64,000 nucleotides of DNA from Tausonia pullulans (taxonomy: Eukaryota > Basidiomycota > Tremellomycetes > Cystofilobasidiales > Mrakiaceae). The translations under genes and the position numbers were made by a program. The notes beneath the pieces were generated by a model. That model did no database searches. It was given only the letters and a program-made list of their open reading frames with translations, and was not told the DNA's origin. Positions 1 to 10,928 of the stretch are shown one piece after another. Where the stretch lies: positions 682,001 to 746,000 of the forward strand of contig OX637630.1 in NCBI GenBank assembly GCA_951802195.1, in the 5' to 3' direction. The stretch's first letter is position 1. Every line of letters begins with the position of its first letter.

Positions 1-647
1 CACCCCTCGCCGGCTGGTCCTCGACGCCAGAGCATCCCGAACGCGAGATCCCGTGCCTCAGAGAGTGGCGGTAACAAGCGCCCGAAGAACCGACGAGTCG
101 TCGCTCTCCGCCCGGCCGGCCGAAGCGTCGCTCGCTCGCTCTCTCTCCATCGCGCCGGCCGCCTACCCTCTCTCGCTCGTTCTCCCCTGGCGCGTCTCCC
201 CCTCCCAGTTGTTCGCGCGTAAACTGCCCTCTCTTCAACAGCAGGACTCACCGAACCACTTCCGGCCCGAGGCAGCCTGGCCCTCGATGACCTCGATGAC
301 TCCCGGCTTAAGGGCCTCAATCGTCGGGACGTGACCGGCAAGGATACCCATCGAACCGTTGGAGGCCGGGATGATGACCTGGGTGACCTCGCTCGAAGAG
401 AAGAGGGCCTGATGGGTTGCAAGGCAATCCACAGTGGGTAGGGAGAGGAGAAAGAGTGTACAGGGAAGAACGCGTGGAATGGCGTCAGGGAGAGAGACGA
501 GAGGGAAAGAAGGAAGGGAGGGGGACGGACGGTGTGAGGCATGACAAGGGAGAGCTTGAGGGCCTTTCCACCGGCGGCGGGGGCAGCCTCGGCGTAGGTA
601 CGGGCGAGGACGGCCGAGCGGCGAGCGACGGGGCGGAGGGCGAACAT
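1..647 (-). CDS. ATP16: Mitochondrial F1-ATP synthase delta subunit, 5' part (runs off left edge)
   Basis: Encodes the central-stalk delta subunit of mitochondrial F1Fo ATP synthase (bacterial epsilon homologue), which couples rotor turning to catalysis in the matrix. Exon 1 (647-531) starts MFALRPVARRSAVLARTYAE, an Arg/Ala-rich presequence, and ends in KALKLSLVMPHT. Exon 2 (408-252) reads on with ALFSSSEVTQVIIPASNGSM, GILAGHVPTIEALKPGVIEV and KWF, the conserved beta-sandwich core of the family. A GTGAGT donor follows at 251. The next intron has no convincing acceptor before base 1, so the C-terminal helical part lies outside the window. The donor of intron 1 (GTCCGT) is weak but joins the two family blocks in frame. 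Identity is based on strong recognition of the core motif; exon borders are by eye. Confidence 0.88.
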   Translation of the reverse strand, partial: MFALRPVARRSAVLARTYAEAAPAAGGKALKLSLVMPHTVRPPPFLLSLSSLSLTPFHAFFPVHSFSSPYPLWIALQPIRPSSLRARSPRSSSRPPTVRWVSLPVTSRRLRPLSRESSRSSRARLPRAGSGSVSPAVEERAVYARTTGRGRRARGERAREGRRPARWRESERATLRPAGRRATTRRFFGRLLPPLSEARDLAFGMLWRRGPAGEG

Positions 648-948
648 GGTCGAGGGAAGAAGAAGGAGGGAGGTAGAGGGAGTGACGGTCGAAGCGGCGA
701 GGAGAGAGAAGGAGGCGAGGGGCGCCCCTTCGCTTTTCCTGGGCGGAGAGCCGCGTCCTTGACGACGCGAGCCCAGGCGAGATGGCATTTCCATCATCCG
801 GAATCGCTGAGAGCGAAATCAGGTATGTATATCGTTGTATCATGAGAGATGAGGGGGAAAAGAAAAAGAGAACCAAGAGAGGGAAACTGATGCAGACGAT
901 CACTGCCAACCCTCAGCAGCCCACCTCTCACTGCACATAATTCCTCGC
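648..948. other. Intergenic, ATP16 upstream region
   Basis: Lies between the ATP16 start (647) and the ATG6 stop (949), both on the minus strand, so it holds the ATP16 promoter and the ATG6 3' end. It is purine-rich on the plus strand. I see no convincing gene or named regulatory site. Confidence 0.4.
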
Positions 949-2921
949 TCAGCCTCTTGTCGCCCACCCAATCAGACGATGCAGCTCGAGCAACATGTAC
1001 CTGCACGCGCGCGTCCAGCCATCGCCTGCCCCACCAGAGGCAGCTGCTGAACCAGCCGCTCCCAGAGGCATGTAGCCCGACCGGATCGAGACTTCTCGCC
1101 CTGGCTCACCAATCTTGTCTTTGTTGATCCTGCAGCATGCGGTGCCAGTTAGTTCTTCATCAACAGGCGCAACGCAACAGATGATTAAGGACAAAGGGCC
1201 CTGCACGCACGAGTATCTTCCCAGATCCCATCCGCCACCCGGTGAGGTTGGATTCGCGCTCTCGATGGCTCTAGCATGTTCGAGCAGCTGACGGAGGCAG
1301 TCGAGGAAGGCGACCATGGCGACCTCGTATCGACGGTTGTTGATCATCCGAGCGACGAGGTCCGATGAGCCATAGAGCTCGTACGAATTCTTGCTCCCGT
1401 TGATCTCTTCAATGCGGGAAAACGAGCCGAGAGGAACGAGGCGATATCTGTCATGGAGTGGGCAGGGTCCGTTCAGCCAGCGACTGAAAGAAAGGAAGGG
1501 AGGGAGGGAGAGATGAATATCTCACGTCTCAAATTCGAACCCGACTTTACGAGCCAGGGTTGAAAGGCAGAACAGCGCCAGTCCCCAGGCCGCGTTGATC
1601 TCTGGCCAGTCAATCTGGCCCGAGAAAAGGTATGATTTCGTCCGTCAGCTGAAGAGAGAGAGAGAGAGAGAGAGAGAGCAAGTGATGGACAAGGGACCTC
1701 ACCGTGCCGCTCCTGGACCCCCTTCCAAGCCTTAGTCCATTAATGCTCCCGACCTTGCCCTCACCATGTCCACCAACAATGCCAATGCTGAATACATCTG
1801 AGTAGACGTTCGTTTGCTCAAGTCTCTCGAGCTCCTGCACATCAAGCGCGTACGCTCCCTCCGCCGCACGAGCAGCATCAACGTGCGCGCAGGCTCGGGA
1901 GGCAAGTGAGTTGCGCTCGAGGAGGAAGGCGCGCTCTCGCTCGGCGAGGGCCTCGGACTCGGCTTGGAGGGCTGCGAGATCTGCGTGGAGTGAGGCGTTG
2001 GCGGATGAGGCGGAGAGGAGGGCTGTCGAAGCTCTGGCGTGATCGGCCTTGAGCTGCGAATGAAGACGAGAGAGATGGGCGTCAAGCCGGGAGGTCGTCC
2101 ACTTGCCAGTGGGCCACGCCTCACCTCTTCGAGCTTTTTGTGAAGCTGGCCAACCTCATCTGGTGGTCGCCTCCCCCCCTCCTCCTTGACCTCGCGCTCG
2201 AAGGCGATGAGGCCATCGCGCTCGCGTTTGACGTCCTCGAGCCGCTCGGTCGCAAGCTCGGCGAGGAGGCGAGCGCACTCGGAGCAGAGTGGGTGGTCGA
2301 TGTCCGTCCGGGCTGAAAGGAGCTGGAAGAGATCGGCGAGGAGGGAGTGCTTGGTTGGTTTCGGGGAGGCTGTTGATGAGGAGGCGGCGGCGGTTGAGGG
2401 GAGGAGGACGAAGGAGTCAGAGGGATTCGAAGGCGGGCGCGACGACGTGCCGGGTGCTGGGCTGTGGGAAAGAGGAGAGTGGGCCGAGTACAGAGCGACG
2501 GCCGGCGAATTAGGAAGAAGAGCAAGCCTGGCGGACTCCGAGAGTGAAGATGGCGGTGATGGCGAAGGCAAGGAGGCTGTCAAGACGCCGAAGGGGTCAA
2601 GCTCGTGTCATCATCGTCGGCGGACGCCGACAGCTCAAGAGGGGACAGACCACTGATGAGCTCGTACTGGGATTGCTGAATTCCCAGCAGAGATGGGTCG
2701 AGCTGCAGCGGCTGAGGGTTCCCAGACGACCGTGGGGCCGAAGCAGCGAGAGAAGGAGAGACAGAGAGAAAGAGGACACGAGACGCGACGCGTTAGCCCT
2801 GCGACGAGACGCTTGGGCGCTCCCGGTCGGTCGCCGTCCTTCGAGAGAGCGAGGCACTGCCGAAGGAGCGAACGTGCCAACTGACCTGGTGGCAGCTCTG
2901 GCAGTTGAGGCTCAGGTCCAT
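949..2921 (-). CDS. ATG6: Beclin 1 / Vps30 autophagy protein Atg6
   Basis: Subunit of the class III PI3-kinase (Vps34) complexes that start autophagosome formation and support vacuolar protein sorting. The start at 2921 gives MDLSLNCQSCHQ, the N-terminal cysteine motif of Beclins. After an intron comes LDPSLLGIQQSQYELI, matching the Beclin LDPS..L..SQYD block. A Ser/Pro-rich linker leads to HPLCSECARLLAELATERLE and a charged coiled coil. The C-terminal evolutionarily conserved domain shows TNVYSDVFSIGIVG, GSINGLRLGR, INNRRYEVAMVAFLDCLRQL and INKDKIGE, ending GWTRACRYMLLELHRLIGW before the stop at 949. There are several short introns; one carries a (GA)n tract at about 1653-1678. Gene order and domain order agree with one intact Beclin. 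The start is shared in a divergent promoter with the phosphatase gene at 3226. Confidence 0.88.
1653..1678. repeat. (GA)n microsatellite in an ATG6 intron
   Basis: Thirteen or so uninterrupted GA dinucleotides on the plus strand (CT on the ATG6 sense strand) inside an intron, just upstream of an acceptor, where they may act as the pyrimidine tract. Confidence 0.8.
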
Positions 2922-3225
2922 CGCATCGGACAGGGGAAGTGGTGCTGGTGGTGGTCGTAGACTGGATGGCGGCGCCGGGTCAATCTGTCGTTGTTGGCCG
3001 CACTCGTAGCACCCGCCCGCCCGCGCAGACCAACATCCCTCGCGCGCTCCATCGCCTCCCAACCGACCATCAGCATCCCTTCCGCAAGAGTCCCCCGTCT
3101 GCCCTCCTTCCCTCCGAGTTCATCGCCAGCTCCGACTCCTCTTCTGTTCGTCCTTCCTCTCCCCCTCCCAAGCTTCCCTATCTTCCTTCCCTCCCGCCTT
3201 CTCGTCGGCCCCTCCTCGATCTTCG
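2922..3225. promoter_or_regulatory. Divergent promoter ATG6 / PSR-like phosphatase
   Basis: About 300 bp between the two start codons. The part next to the phosphatase is pyrimidine-rich (CT-rich leader), typical of basidiomycete core promoters. No TATA box or named site was recognised. Confidence 0.4.
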
Positions 3226-5537
3226 ATGGCCGAGATCCCTCCGTCAACAACGACGGCGCCCGTCCCTCTCGAGCTCGGCGCCGTCGTCGCCGACTCGTCG
3301 TCGCCGCCGCCCTCATCCAACACCCCGGCCGTGGCCGGCAGTGCGACTGAGGCTGCCGCCGCTTCTTCCTCCCCCCCTGTTGCTGCTGCCTCAGGAGGGG
3401 AGACCGCTGCTGAGACAACGACGACGGCCGCCCCTCTCTCTGGATCAACCTCCTCGCCCGCCGTCGATGAACGCGTCCTTGCCTCGTCCACGCCTACCGG
3501 CACGACCGGCGGCACAACCGGCTCATCCACCCTCAAGGCTGCTGCCGCCGCTGCCGCCTCCTCGAGCGACAACAACAAGGCGGCGCACTCCTCTGCCGTC
3601 GCTCAACAGACCCCCGCCGCCCCGACGTCTACGACAACCCCCGCCGCTGGTTCTGTCAGCGCCAGCAAGCCAACAGCGACGGCTCCGGCTGCTGCTGCAA
3701 CCACCCGCCAGGCGGTCAAGCCCAAGAAGAAGCGAAAGTTCTCCCTCCGAGCATTCTTCGGCTGCCTCCCGAGCAACGACGCCGGATACGACGATCGCAA
3801 GAAGGCTACCGCGACTGGCGGGTCGAAGGCGGGCGTGGCTTCCAAAGCGTCCTCCGCCTCGACGAGTGCTGCTGCCCATGCTGCTGCCAATGGGAACGCC
3901 GAGAAAAGTGTGAGCGAGAAGCCGACGTCGTCGGTCGCGGCCGGCGCCAGGGAGACGGCCAAAGAGGAGAAGGCCTCAACAACGACGAACCCTCCGTCGT
4001 CGGGTTCGGGCTCGGTTGGCGCTGTCGACGCGGCGACCGCTGCAGGAGCCGTCGCGCCTCTCGACACGAAGGCGATGGATCCTGCATCCATGGAAGCCCC
4101 TGCTACACCTACCAAGGCCGCTTCGGCCGCGGCTCTCGCGCTTTCCACGCCGACGACGGCGCCCATCGAGGAGGTGCGTTCTCTCTTCCTACTGTGTTTG
4201 CTCTCGCCCGCGCTGTCTCTCCTCCGTCCCCATGCGGAGCCACTTCGGCGGAGCTGAGGAGCACGTGAAACCCCTTTCTCCACTGCAGTTGGACTGACTC
4301 GCTTTCCCCTTTTTACTCCGTCGTGGCCATCTCTCGAACCTGGTTTCTCCCCTTCTTCCGTCGATCCTTGTTTTTCCCTTTCTCGTTCCGTTCCTTTCCG
4401 TCCCGACGCGTCGTCGTTCGTCGCATCACAGACCGGCGGTCTCACCTCGTCCGCCGTCGTGCCCCCCGGGTCGGGCGCCCACCTCCTCCCTGGAACTGCT
4501 GCAGGCGTCGGGGCCGTTGCGGCTGGCACCGCTGGTGTCGTCGCCGCCGCTCACAGGGGAGGCACCGGGACCGCACCGTCCTCCCCTGGTGCTGACGGAG
4601 GCGCCGAGTCGTTCGTGGCGACCACGGAGTCGCAGTCGGACGTTGACGGTCGGCAGTTTGCGACGTCCGATGAAGAGGACCGGAGTGAGGAGGACGGCGA
4701 GCACGACGAGGATCGGAGCGAGGAGGAGGAAGAGCGGAGTGAGGATGATGGGATCATGCATGATGAGGAGGAGGAAGAAGAGGAGGAGATCAACTTGCTT
4801 GGTGGAGTTGGGTTCCCTATTGGACCTGTGAGTGGACTTTCGTCTCAAGAGTGAAGGGCGAGGCGGGTCGCTGATACGATCTCTTGTGATCTTCCCCGCA
4901 GGACGGAAAGCCCCATCCTCTCCTTCCCCCCATGAATGCGGCCCATCAGGGCCGCAAGTGCCTCGTCCTTGACCTTGACGAGACGCTCCTCCACTCTTCC
5001 TTCAAGGTTGGTCACCAACTGCTCCTCCTTTCGGTGTTCGACGGTGTTCGACTCGCCGCTGACCTCTCCCCGATTCGCCAGCTCATACCGCAGGCGGACT
5101 ACATCGTACCCGTCGAGATTGAGTCGCAGACACACAATGTTTACGTTATCAAGCGACCGGGCGTCGATGGCTTCCTCAAGGCAATGGGCGAGCTCTACGA
5201 GGTCGTTATCTTCACGGCCTCGCTCTCGAAGTACGCCGACCCGGTGCTCGATATGCTCGACGTTCACCGCGTTGTCACCCACCGGCTCTTCCGCGAGTCC
5301 TGCTACAATCACAAGGGCAACTACGTCAAGGACCTTTCCCAGTTGGGTCGACCGATCGACGAGACCATCATCATTGACAACTCGCCGGCGTCATATATCT
5401 TCCATCCGAACAACGCGGTCCCGGTCTCGACGTGGTTCAACGACCCACACGATTCGGAGCTCTCGGACCTTGTCATGTTTCTTACGGACCTCGCTCAGGT
5501 CGAGGACGTCCGGGGCGTTCTGGATGGAGGACTCTAA
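3226..5537 (+). CDS. PSR1/2-type FCP1-like (NLI-interacting factor) phosphatase
   Basis: HAD-family serine phosphatase related to yeast Psr1/Psr2 and human CTD small phosphatases. Four exons keep frame: 3226-4173, 4432-4827, 4902-5006, 5094-5537 (630 aa). The first about 315 residues are Ala/Ser/Thr-rich and carry a basic patch [20 protein letters not shown] whose Cys could be lipidated (inference). Exon 2 ends in a long Asp/Glu-rich stretch. The catalytic domain holds the DxDxT nucleophile motif as [14 protein letters not shown], then [33 protein letters not shown] and [10 protein letters not shown], all conserved. The domain ends 25 residues or so before the stop, as usual for the family. 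Yeast Psr proteins act at the plasma membrane in stress signalling; that role here is by homology only. Confidence 0.88.
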
Positions 5538-5837
5538 GTTTGAGGTGTCGCGTCTCTCCTTCCTCTATTATTACCTCCATGCATCGCGAACGCGCGGCAG
5601 CACATATCCCCGCCAACCAACCAGGACGAACTCAACCCTTTCACCCTTCATCTCTACTTCAATCACCCATCTTATGCTCTCTCCCTTCTTCTCAATCCCA
5701 CGCACTCTAAATAGAAGGCAGCGACGAGCTCCTCGGCTCGTTGCCTCGTCGATCTTCCTTTTCCCTCGTCATCCCCGCCCGAGCCGTTCGCCCTTCCACA
5801 ACCACCCACAGTCCTTCGTCCTTCTCCTCCCCCCCTC

Positions 5838-5915
5838 ACCCCCCCCCCCCCCCTTACTTCCCTCAATTTACCCCCGTCTCATTCCATCGCCGTCGTATAC
5901 CCCCCCCCCCCCCCC
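5838..5915. repeat. Two poly(C) runs of about 15-16 bases
   Basis: Nearly uninterrupted cytosine runs at about 5838-5853 and 5900-5915 within a CT-rich spacer. Similar C/G runs recur through the window; their exact lengths may be sequencing-sensitive. Confidence 0.8.
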
Positions 5916-6430
5916 TCCCCCTTCTCTCCTCCCCTCACCTCTTCCACCCTTTTCCCGTACGTCTTTTCGCCGCCTTGTTCCCTGGTCTGCTCAATCACCC
6001 CTCGCCTCGTCTCCTCTACTTTAAGCTCGTTGGTTCCTTCTTTCTCTCCTCTTTCCTCCTTCTGGCTACGTCTCTCTACCTACTACCTCTCTTCTTTTTC
6101 CGTGCGTTTCATCCCGACAGCAGCGTTTTTCGTCCCGCGCCCTCTCACCCCCACCTTTTCCCCTTTTCCCCCCTTCCTCCTCATTCAAAAAAGCAATCTA
6201 TCTCAAGTATCATGGAGACCCAAAACGCGACTGGCTGCAAAGAAAGGGGAAGGGGAGAAGAATGTTGAAGAAGAAAGAAAGAAAGAAAGAAAGAAAAAAA
6301 AAACCAAGGAGAGAGGGAAAGAAAGAGGGTTTCACGTTCAGTTGACTGGCTTGCTTCCTGGCTGAGGCCGCCAGGAGTTCGAGTGGGTGAGGGGCTTAAA
6401 AAGACAGCGAGCGTTCATTATAGGAGGGGA

Positions 6431-6449
6431 GGGCAGAGAGAGAGGGAGG

Positions 6450-6517
<68 letters not shown>

Positions 6518-6519
6518 AA
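6431..6519. repeat. (GA)n microsatellite, about 85 bp
   Basis: A GGGA-rich lead-in is followed by about 24 perfect GA units from about 6455 to 6501, then interrupted GA/GAAA. It lies 100 bp past the YTH gene stop codon and is probably in or near its 3' UTR. Confidence 0.9.
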
Positions 6520-6613
6520 GAAAGCGAGCGGGCAAGGCGAAAGGCTAGAAACGTGCGTGGGGACGAGGAGGGCCTGAAAGAGGAATGCGAAGTGGAAAGG
6601 GGAAGCGAGGACC

Positions 6614-9600
6614 TCAGTATCGTCCACCCGCCGTCGCCGCCTGGCCAACGTTGTTGTATACTCCTGAGCTAGCATACGGGGTCGCGGAAGTCGTCGCCAC
6701 CGGGGAGGTGGCCCCCGGTACCCCCGTGGCAGTGCCCGTCATCATCGTTTTCGTAGCGGCCGATGGGTAGGTCGGCTGGCTAGGGAACGGAGGGAGGTGC
6801 GCGATTGGCTGGCGGGCGGCTTCGGTTTGGGTCTGGAGGTCCTTCTGCATCGCTTGGAGCTAGAGAAAGAAAGAAAGAGGGAGGAGGAGGGTCAGATATG
6901 AAAGGGATAGAAAGGAGGGAGAGACAAATGACTGACATCGTAAAAGGCATAGTCCTGCAGGAGCGAGGTCCGTGATTGATACGTGTGAAAGATCCTGAGC
7001 ATCTCAAGTCCCGCGTCGGGGAGGAGCTCCTGTGTATCACGGCTGGATCAGGAGTGGCAGGTCAATATCAATCATGCTAAAGGAGGTGAGAGACCTGCGA
7101 CTCAACGAGTTGGTCACGGGCTTGAGCTCCTGCGTGTTCTTGAGCCGAATGTGGCGAAGCGCCTGGTTTGGAATGTCGCGGACATAGATCCATTTGACGC
7201 GGAAGATGCCCTTCCACTTGTCTTGCGCCCAGACGGTCGATGTCGTGTTGTAGTCGACATCTGTGAGCATCTGGGCCATGCCCGCGAAGTGACCCGACGA
7301 ATTGACCGAGAAGAAGAGATAGATCGGCATGTCCCTCCCGGACTCCTTGAACGCCCGATCGAGCCGCTTGTTGCCGAACGTCGTAGAGGACCAGATCTCA
7401 AACTTGAGGGACCGAGCAACATCGTCCTCGGTGTACGACTTGATGACAAAATATCGAGCTCGCGGAGGGTTGGTCTCGAAAACGGTCGGATTGTAACCCT
7501 TGAGCTGGATGAGCGAGGGAACGTCGACGACCGTCGCGGCTGCAGCAGCGACAGCAGCGGGATCAACAGCGCCCATCGCATCGAGCAAGGGCGCCGCCAT
7601 ACCGGGGGCACCAACAGCAGCAGCGACGGCGTGGTCGTTTAGCCCAGGAATGAGGGAGGGTCCGCTGGATACAACAGGGGTGTAAAGCGATGCAGGGAGG
7701 TAGGGTTGACCACCGTAGCCGTTGCCAGCCGTCCGTGACTGATTCTGCGGATGCTGTTGGCCGAGCGCCGAGAAGCCACCCATAGTAGGCTGATGCTGAC
7801 CGCCCCCGAACGAGGTCGGTCCGTACCCGAGGATAGCTTGCTTCTGCTCCCACCCAGTGCCCACGGCCGTGAAGGGTTTGCCCGCGTAGCCGTTGCTACC
7901 TCCACCGCCACCACCAGGCTGAGTCTGAGCGAACGGCTGATGCGACTGATGCTGATGGTGGTGAGAGTGCTGGTTTTGACCGCCTTCTCCGGCGTAAGAA
8001 AGTCCATTACTGCCTCCAGGTCCGCCGTAGTACCCTCTACCGTGGCTGTTGTTGAGCTGATTGTGGAGCGAGGTATGCCCAATCGGTGGGACGTACGCCG
8101 AAGCGGACTGGGGGCCCTGGATCCGGCGCTGGTACGGCTGCTGTTGAGAGAGCGCGTTCGGGTCCGTAATGAGAGAGAGCTTCTGACCTGGCCCTCCACC
8201 ACCTCCTCCACTGCCCAGGACGGGGCGAGCGAGGAAGCTTGGAGGCGGTCTGCTGTCAAGCGGGATGGGGGAGGGCGAGTTGCCCGTCGAGGCGGGGCGT
8301 GCGGCTGGATTGGGCGAGGGCGTATGGAACCGCGGGGGAGGGTTTAACGACGGAGAGCGAGAGTGTTGGGTTCGAGGTGGGGCATGGGAGAACGAGTCGG
8401 GGGAGGGAGTGCCTCGGTAGGCGCCGCTGCCACCAGAGACAGCAGCGGAAGAGCCGACTCCAGGGGGAGCGAGCGACCCAGACGTGGAGCGGGAGAGTGA
8501 GAGGGCGTCAAACTGGAGATCAAGAGTCAGCCGGAGAGCGATATTGACAGAGACAGAGGGGAGCCAACTCACGGCACTCTGGAGCTGCTCGCCACTCATC
8601 GCCGGCTCAGAGTCTGAGGCGACAGACCACCCACTCGCCTGACGAGACCTCGAGTTTTGTCCCGGGATTGGGCTGAGGGGTCCACGCTGGTGGTCCTGCG
8701 TCTCGTCCCAGCTCCTCTGCCGGGAGAGAAGGTCGCTGGCCACCGCGTTCCAAGGGCTCCTCTCGACGGGCGAAGTCGGCGGGGGCAACTCGCCCGCATG
8801 CCGAGGGGTGAGGCCGCTTGAGGACGCGTCGTCATCCGCTACGGTCCGAGCAGGCACATGGATGCCGACGCCGTTCCCTCGTCCTCCACCTCGGTCAAGC
8901 CGACGCTGGTCGAGCGACTGGTGGCGGCGGACGGTCGCGGCCGAGTAGCTCTCGGTGTGCGACTGTGAGCGAACGTGGTGGCCACCACCCACTCCATGGG
9001 CATGAACAGAGTAGTGGTGGGACGAGGACGTCGTCGGGGAAGAAGAGCCCTCGAAGCCACTGCTGCTGCCTGAGACGATATTGGGTGAGCGGGAGCCCGA
9101 GGGGATGTGGTTGAGCGACCGTTGATGAGCGAGCTGGGCTCCGTTTCGAGGGAAGGTCGAGGAGAGCAAGACCTGAGAAGCAGAAGTGGCCTAAGTGATA
9201 GATCAAAGAGCGATGAAACAGCAGAAGCCGAATGTGATTGTGAACACACCTCGGAGCCGTAGCCGCCCTCGTCAATCGCTCCTCCTCCACCGCCCGTCCG
9301 CCTTCCCTCAGCCAGGGCGCGCTCCCACTCATCGTCATCGTCATCGAGCTTGCGGGTGCTGTGGTCGTCCTCGCTGGCGGCGGAGAAGGTCGAGTAGGAG
9401 GAGCTGAAGGGCGAGCGGGGACCGAACCCTGCGTGGACGGGTGAGATCGGGTAGTGGGCTGGGAGGTAGGCGAGGAGCACCAAGATGTCAAATTCAGGAT
9501 TTTGGCGAGGGAAGATACGACGACGACAGAACAACCACAAGCGGGCATGTTCCCGCGCGCGCGATGGTGGGAGAGACAGACTCACTCGACCGACTCGGCA

Positions 9601-10192
9601 GGGATCCATGGCGGGTAAGCTTAGCTCCTGTGCTCTCGTCACTGCCGCCCAAGCCAGCCCGTCCAAGACCGAGCCCATAGGCCGCCGTTGCGCTGACAGG
9701 CGTTTGACTGACCGAGTGGCCGTCGTTCCCGCCGCCGTTGGCATTGTCCTCGAACTCATTCTCGCCGCCGCTCGAGGGTGCGAGCGACCCTGGCTGAGGG
9801 TAGTACTGCTCCGCGAGGGTGCTGCTTGTTCCCACTGTGCCGCCTTCGTCCTCCTCTCGAACGCGTGCTCGCTGGGTCGCGCTCAGGGCGCGCTGGGGCC
9901 GGCCGCTGCCCGCGACGGTGTGGTGTCTTCGGATGAGGGCCGGCCCGCGCGGGTCAATGGGAGGAGCAGGAGCGGTCGCCGGGGGTGAGGTTGGCGGCGA
10001 AGGGCCAGAGACGAGTGTCGTTGTTACTGTTGGCTCGCTACCGGGAGTGGCCGTAGCGGTGTCATCGCCGGCAGTAGCCGCCGCCGTCGAGAAAGCAGCG
10101 GCCGCATCCTGCTGCTGCTGCTGCTCCTTGAGAGCGGCAGCGGCGGCCTGCTCTCGGCGGAGCCTGTTGAGGTTAACAAAGGAGGAAGACAT
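6614..10192 (-). CDS. YTH-domain RNA-binding protein (putative m6A reader)
   Basis: The YTH fold binds N6-methyladenosine in RNA. The start at 10192 gives [15 protein letters not shown] and a poly-Gln/Ala region. Downstream exons encode a long Ser/Gly/Pro/Gln-rich disordered part, as in YTHDF proteins, with an acidic patch ([15 protein letters not shown] near 9300). The YTH domain near 7040-7480 reads [56 protein letters not shown] and [20 protein letters not shown]. Trp of IWSS and the later Trp residues match the aromatic cage. An intron splits the usual [15 protein letters not shown] block; the exons rejoin exactly as PVTNS plus [15 protein letters not shown]. The last exons end [14 protein letters not shown] before the stop at 6614. 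It diverges from MDM34. Whether this organism methylates mRNA cannot be judged here. Confidence 0.88.
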
Positions 10193-10928
10193 GGGAGAGG
10201 GGGGGAGGCTGGAGAGAAGAGTTGAGGGAAGAGAGGAGCGGGGCGGACCCAGCTGATGGTGGGTGGGAGGGGACTGGGCTGCTGCTGGCTTGGTGGTGGT
10301 TGTCGCGGAGGAAGCCTCAGCTCGGGAAATCGACTGGACTGTGTGAGAGATGGGCCGGTAACGCTTGCCATCTGTCACCCTGCATGCGCCTGTCGTCTTC
10401 TGGGCGACCGATGTGTCTTTCCTTTGCTTGGGGAAGACCCCCTTGTGTCAGAGGAAGGGGGTGGCAGGGGGAGGACTACATCGGCTGACCCCACTCTATC
10501 ACATGCGCGCGCAGGATGGCCGTCGCGCACCCAAACCAAGAGGACGTGGGATGAATGCGGGCAAAGACCATCCGCGCCTCTTGTGGCGAAAGAAGCTCAG
10601 ACTACATGACGATGCAGTGGTGGCAGCGAGCCGAGAGGCCGCGCCAGCGCCTGCAGGCCGTCGCCTTCCGTGTATGCGTGGCCGGGCCGATGGACGGCTT
10701 ACTGGCTTCGCAGGTGACGCGGCGACGGAGCAAAGCGGCGACGGCAAGAGAAGTCGGGCAAGCTCAGCGGGCCTGTCGAGGCAGAGGCGTGCATGCCTTG
10801 CTCGCTCTGTCGTCCACCGACCGTCGTCTTCGCTCTCCTCTTCCCCTTCTGCTTGCGCCCACCTCTCTCGCCCTCCTGCCCGGTCTATCGCGGCATCCCG
10901 CCCCACTCGCTCTATCAGCAGCAGCAGC
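10193..10928. promoter_or_regulatory. Divergent promoter YTH gene / MDM34
   Basis: About 735 bp between two start codons. Open frames here look like chance products of high GC. The 130 bp before MDM34 are CT-rich. No specific site is recognised. Confidence 0.4.

Larger units (their letters stand above)
5538..6613. other. Convergent intergenic region with homopolymer and GA tracts
   Basis: Separates the phosphatase stop from the YTH gene stop, so it carries two 3' ends. The first 650 bp are strongly pyrimidine-rich with two C runs (about 5838-5853 and 5900-5915). A GAAA-rich stretch lies near 6270-6330 and a GA microsatellite at 6431-6519. No reading frame resembles a known protein. Confidence 0.5.

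Noticed and set aside
4936-6024. 362-codon open frame on the plus strand
   Set aside because: Runs through the phosphatase catalytic exon in the wrong frame and on into CT-rich spacer; Arg/Ser/Pro composition only.
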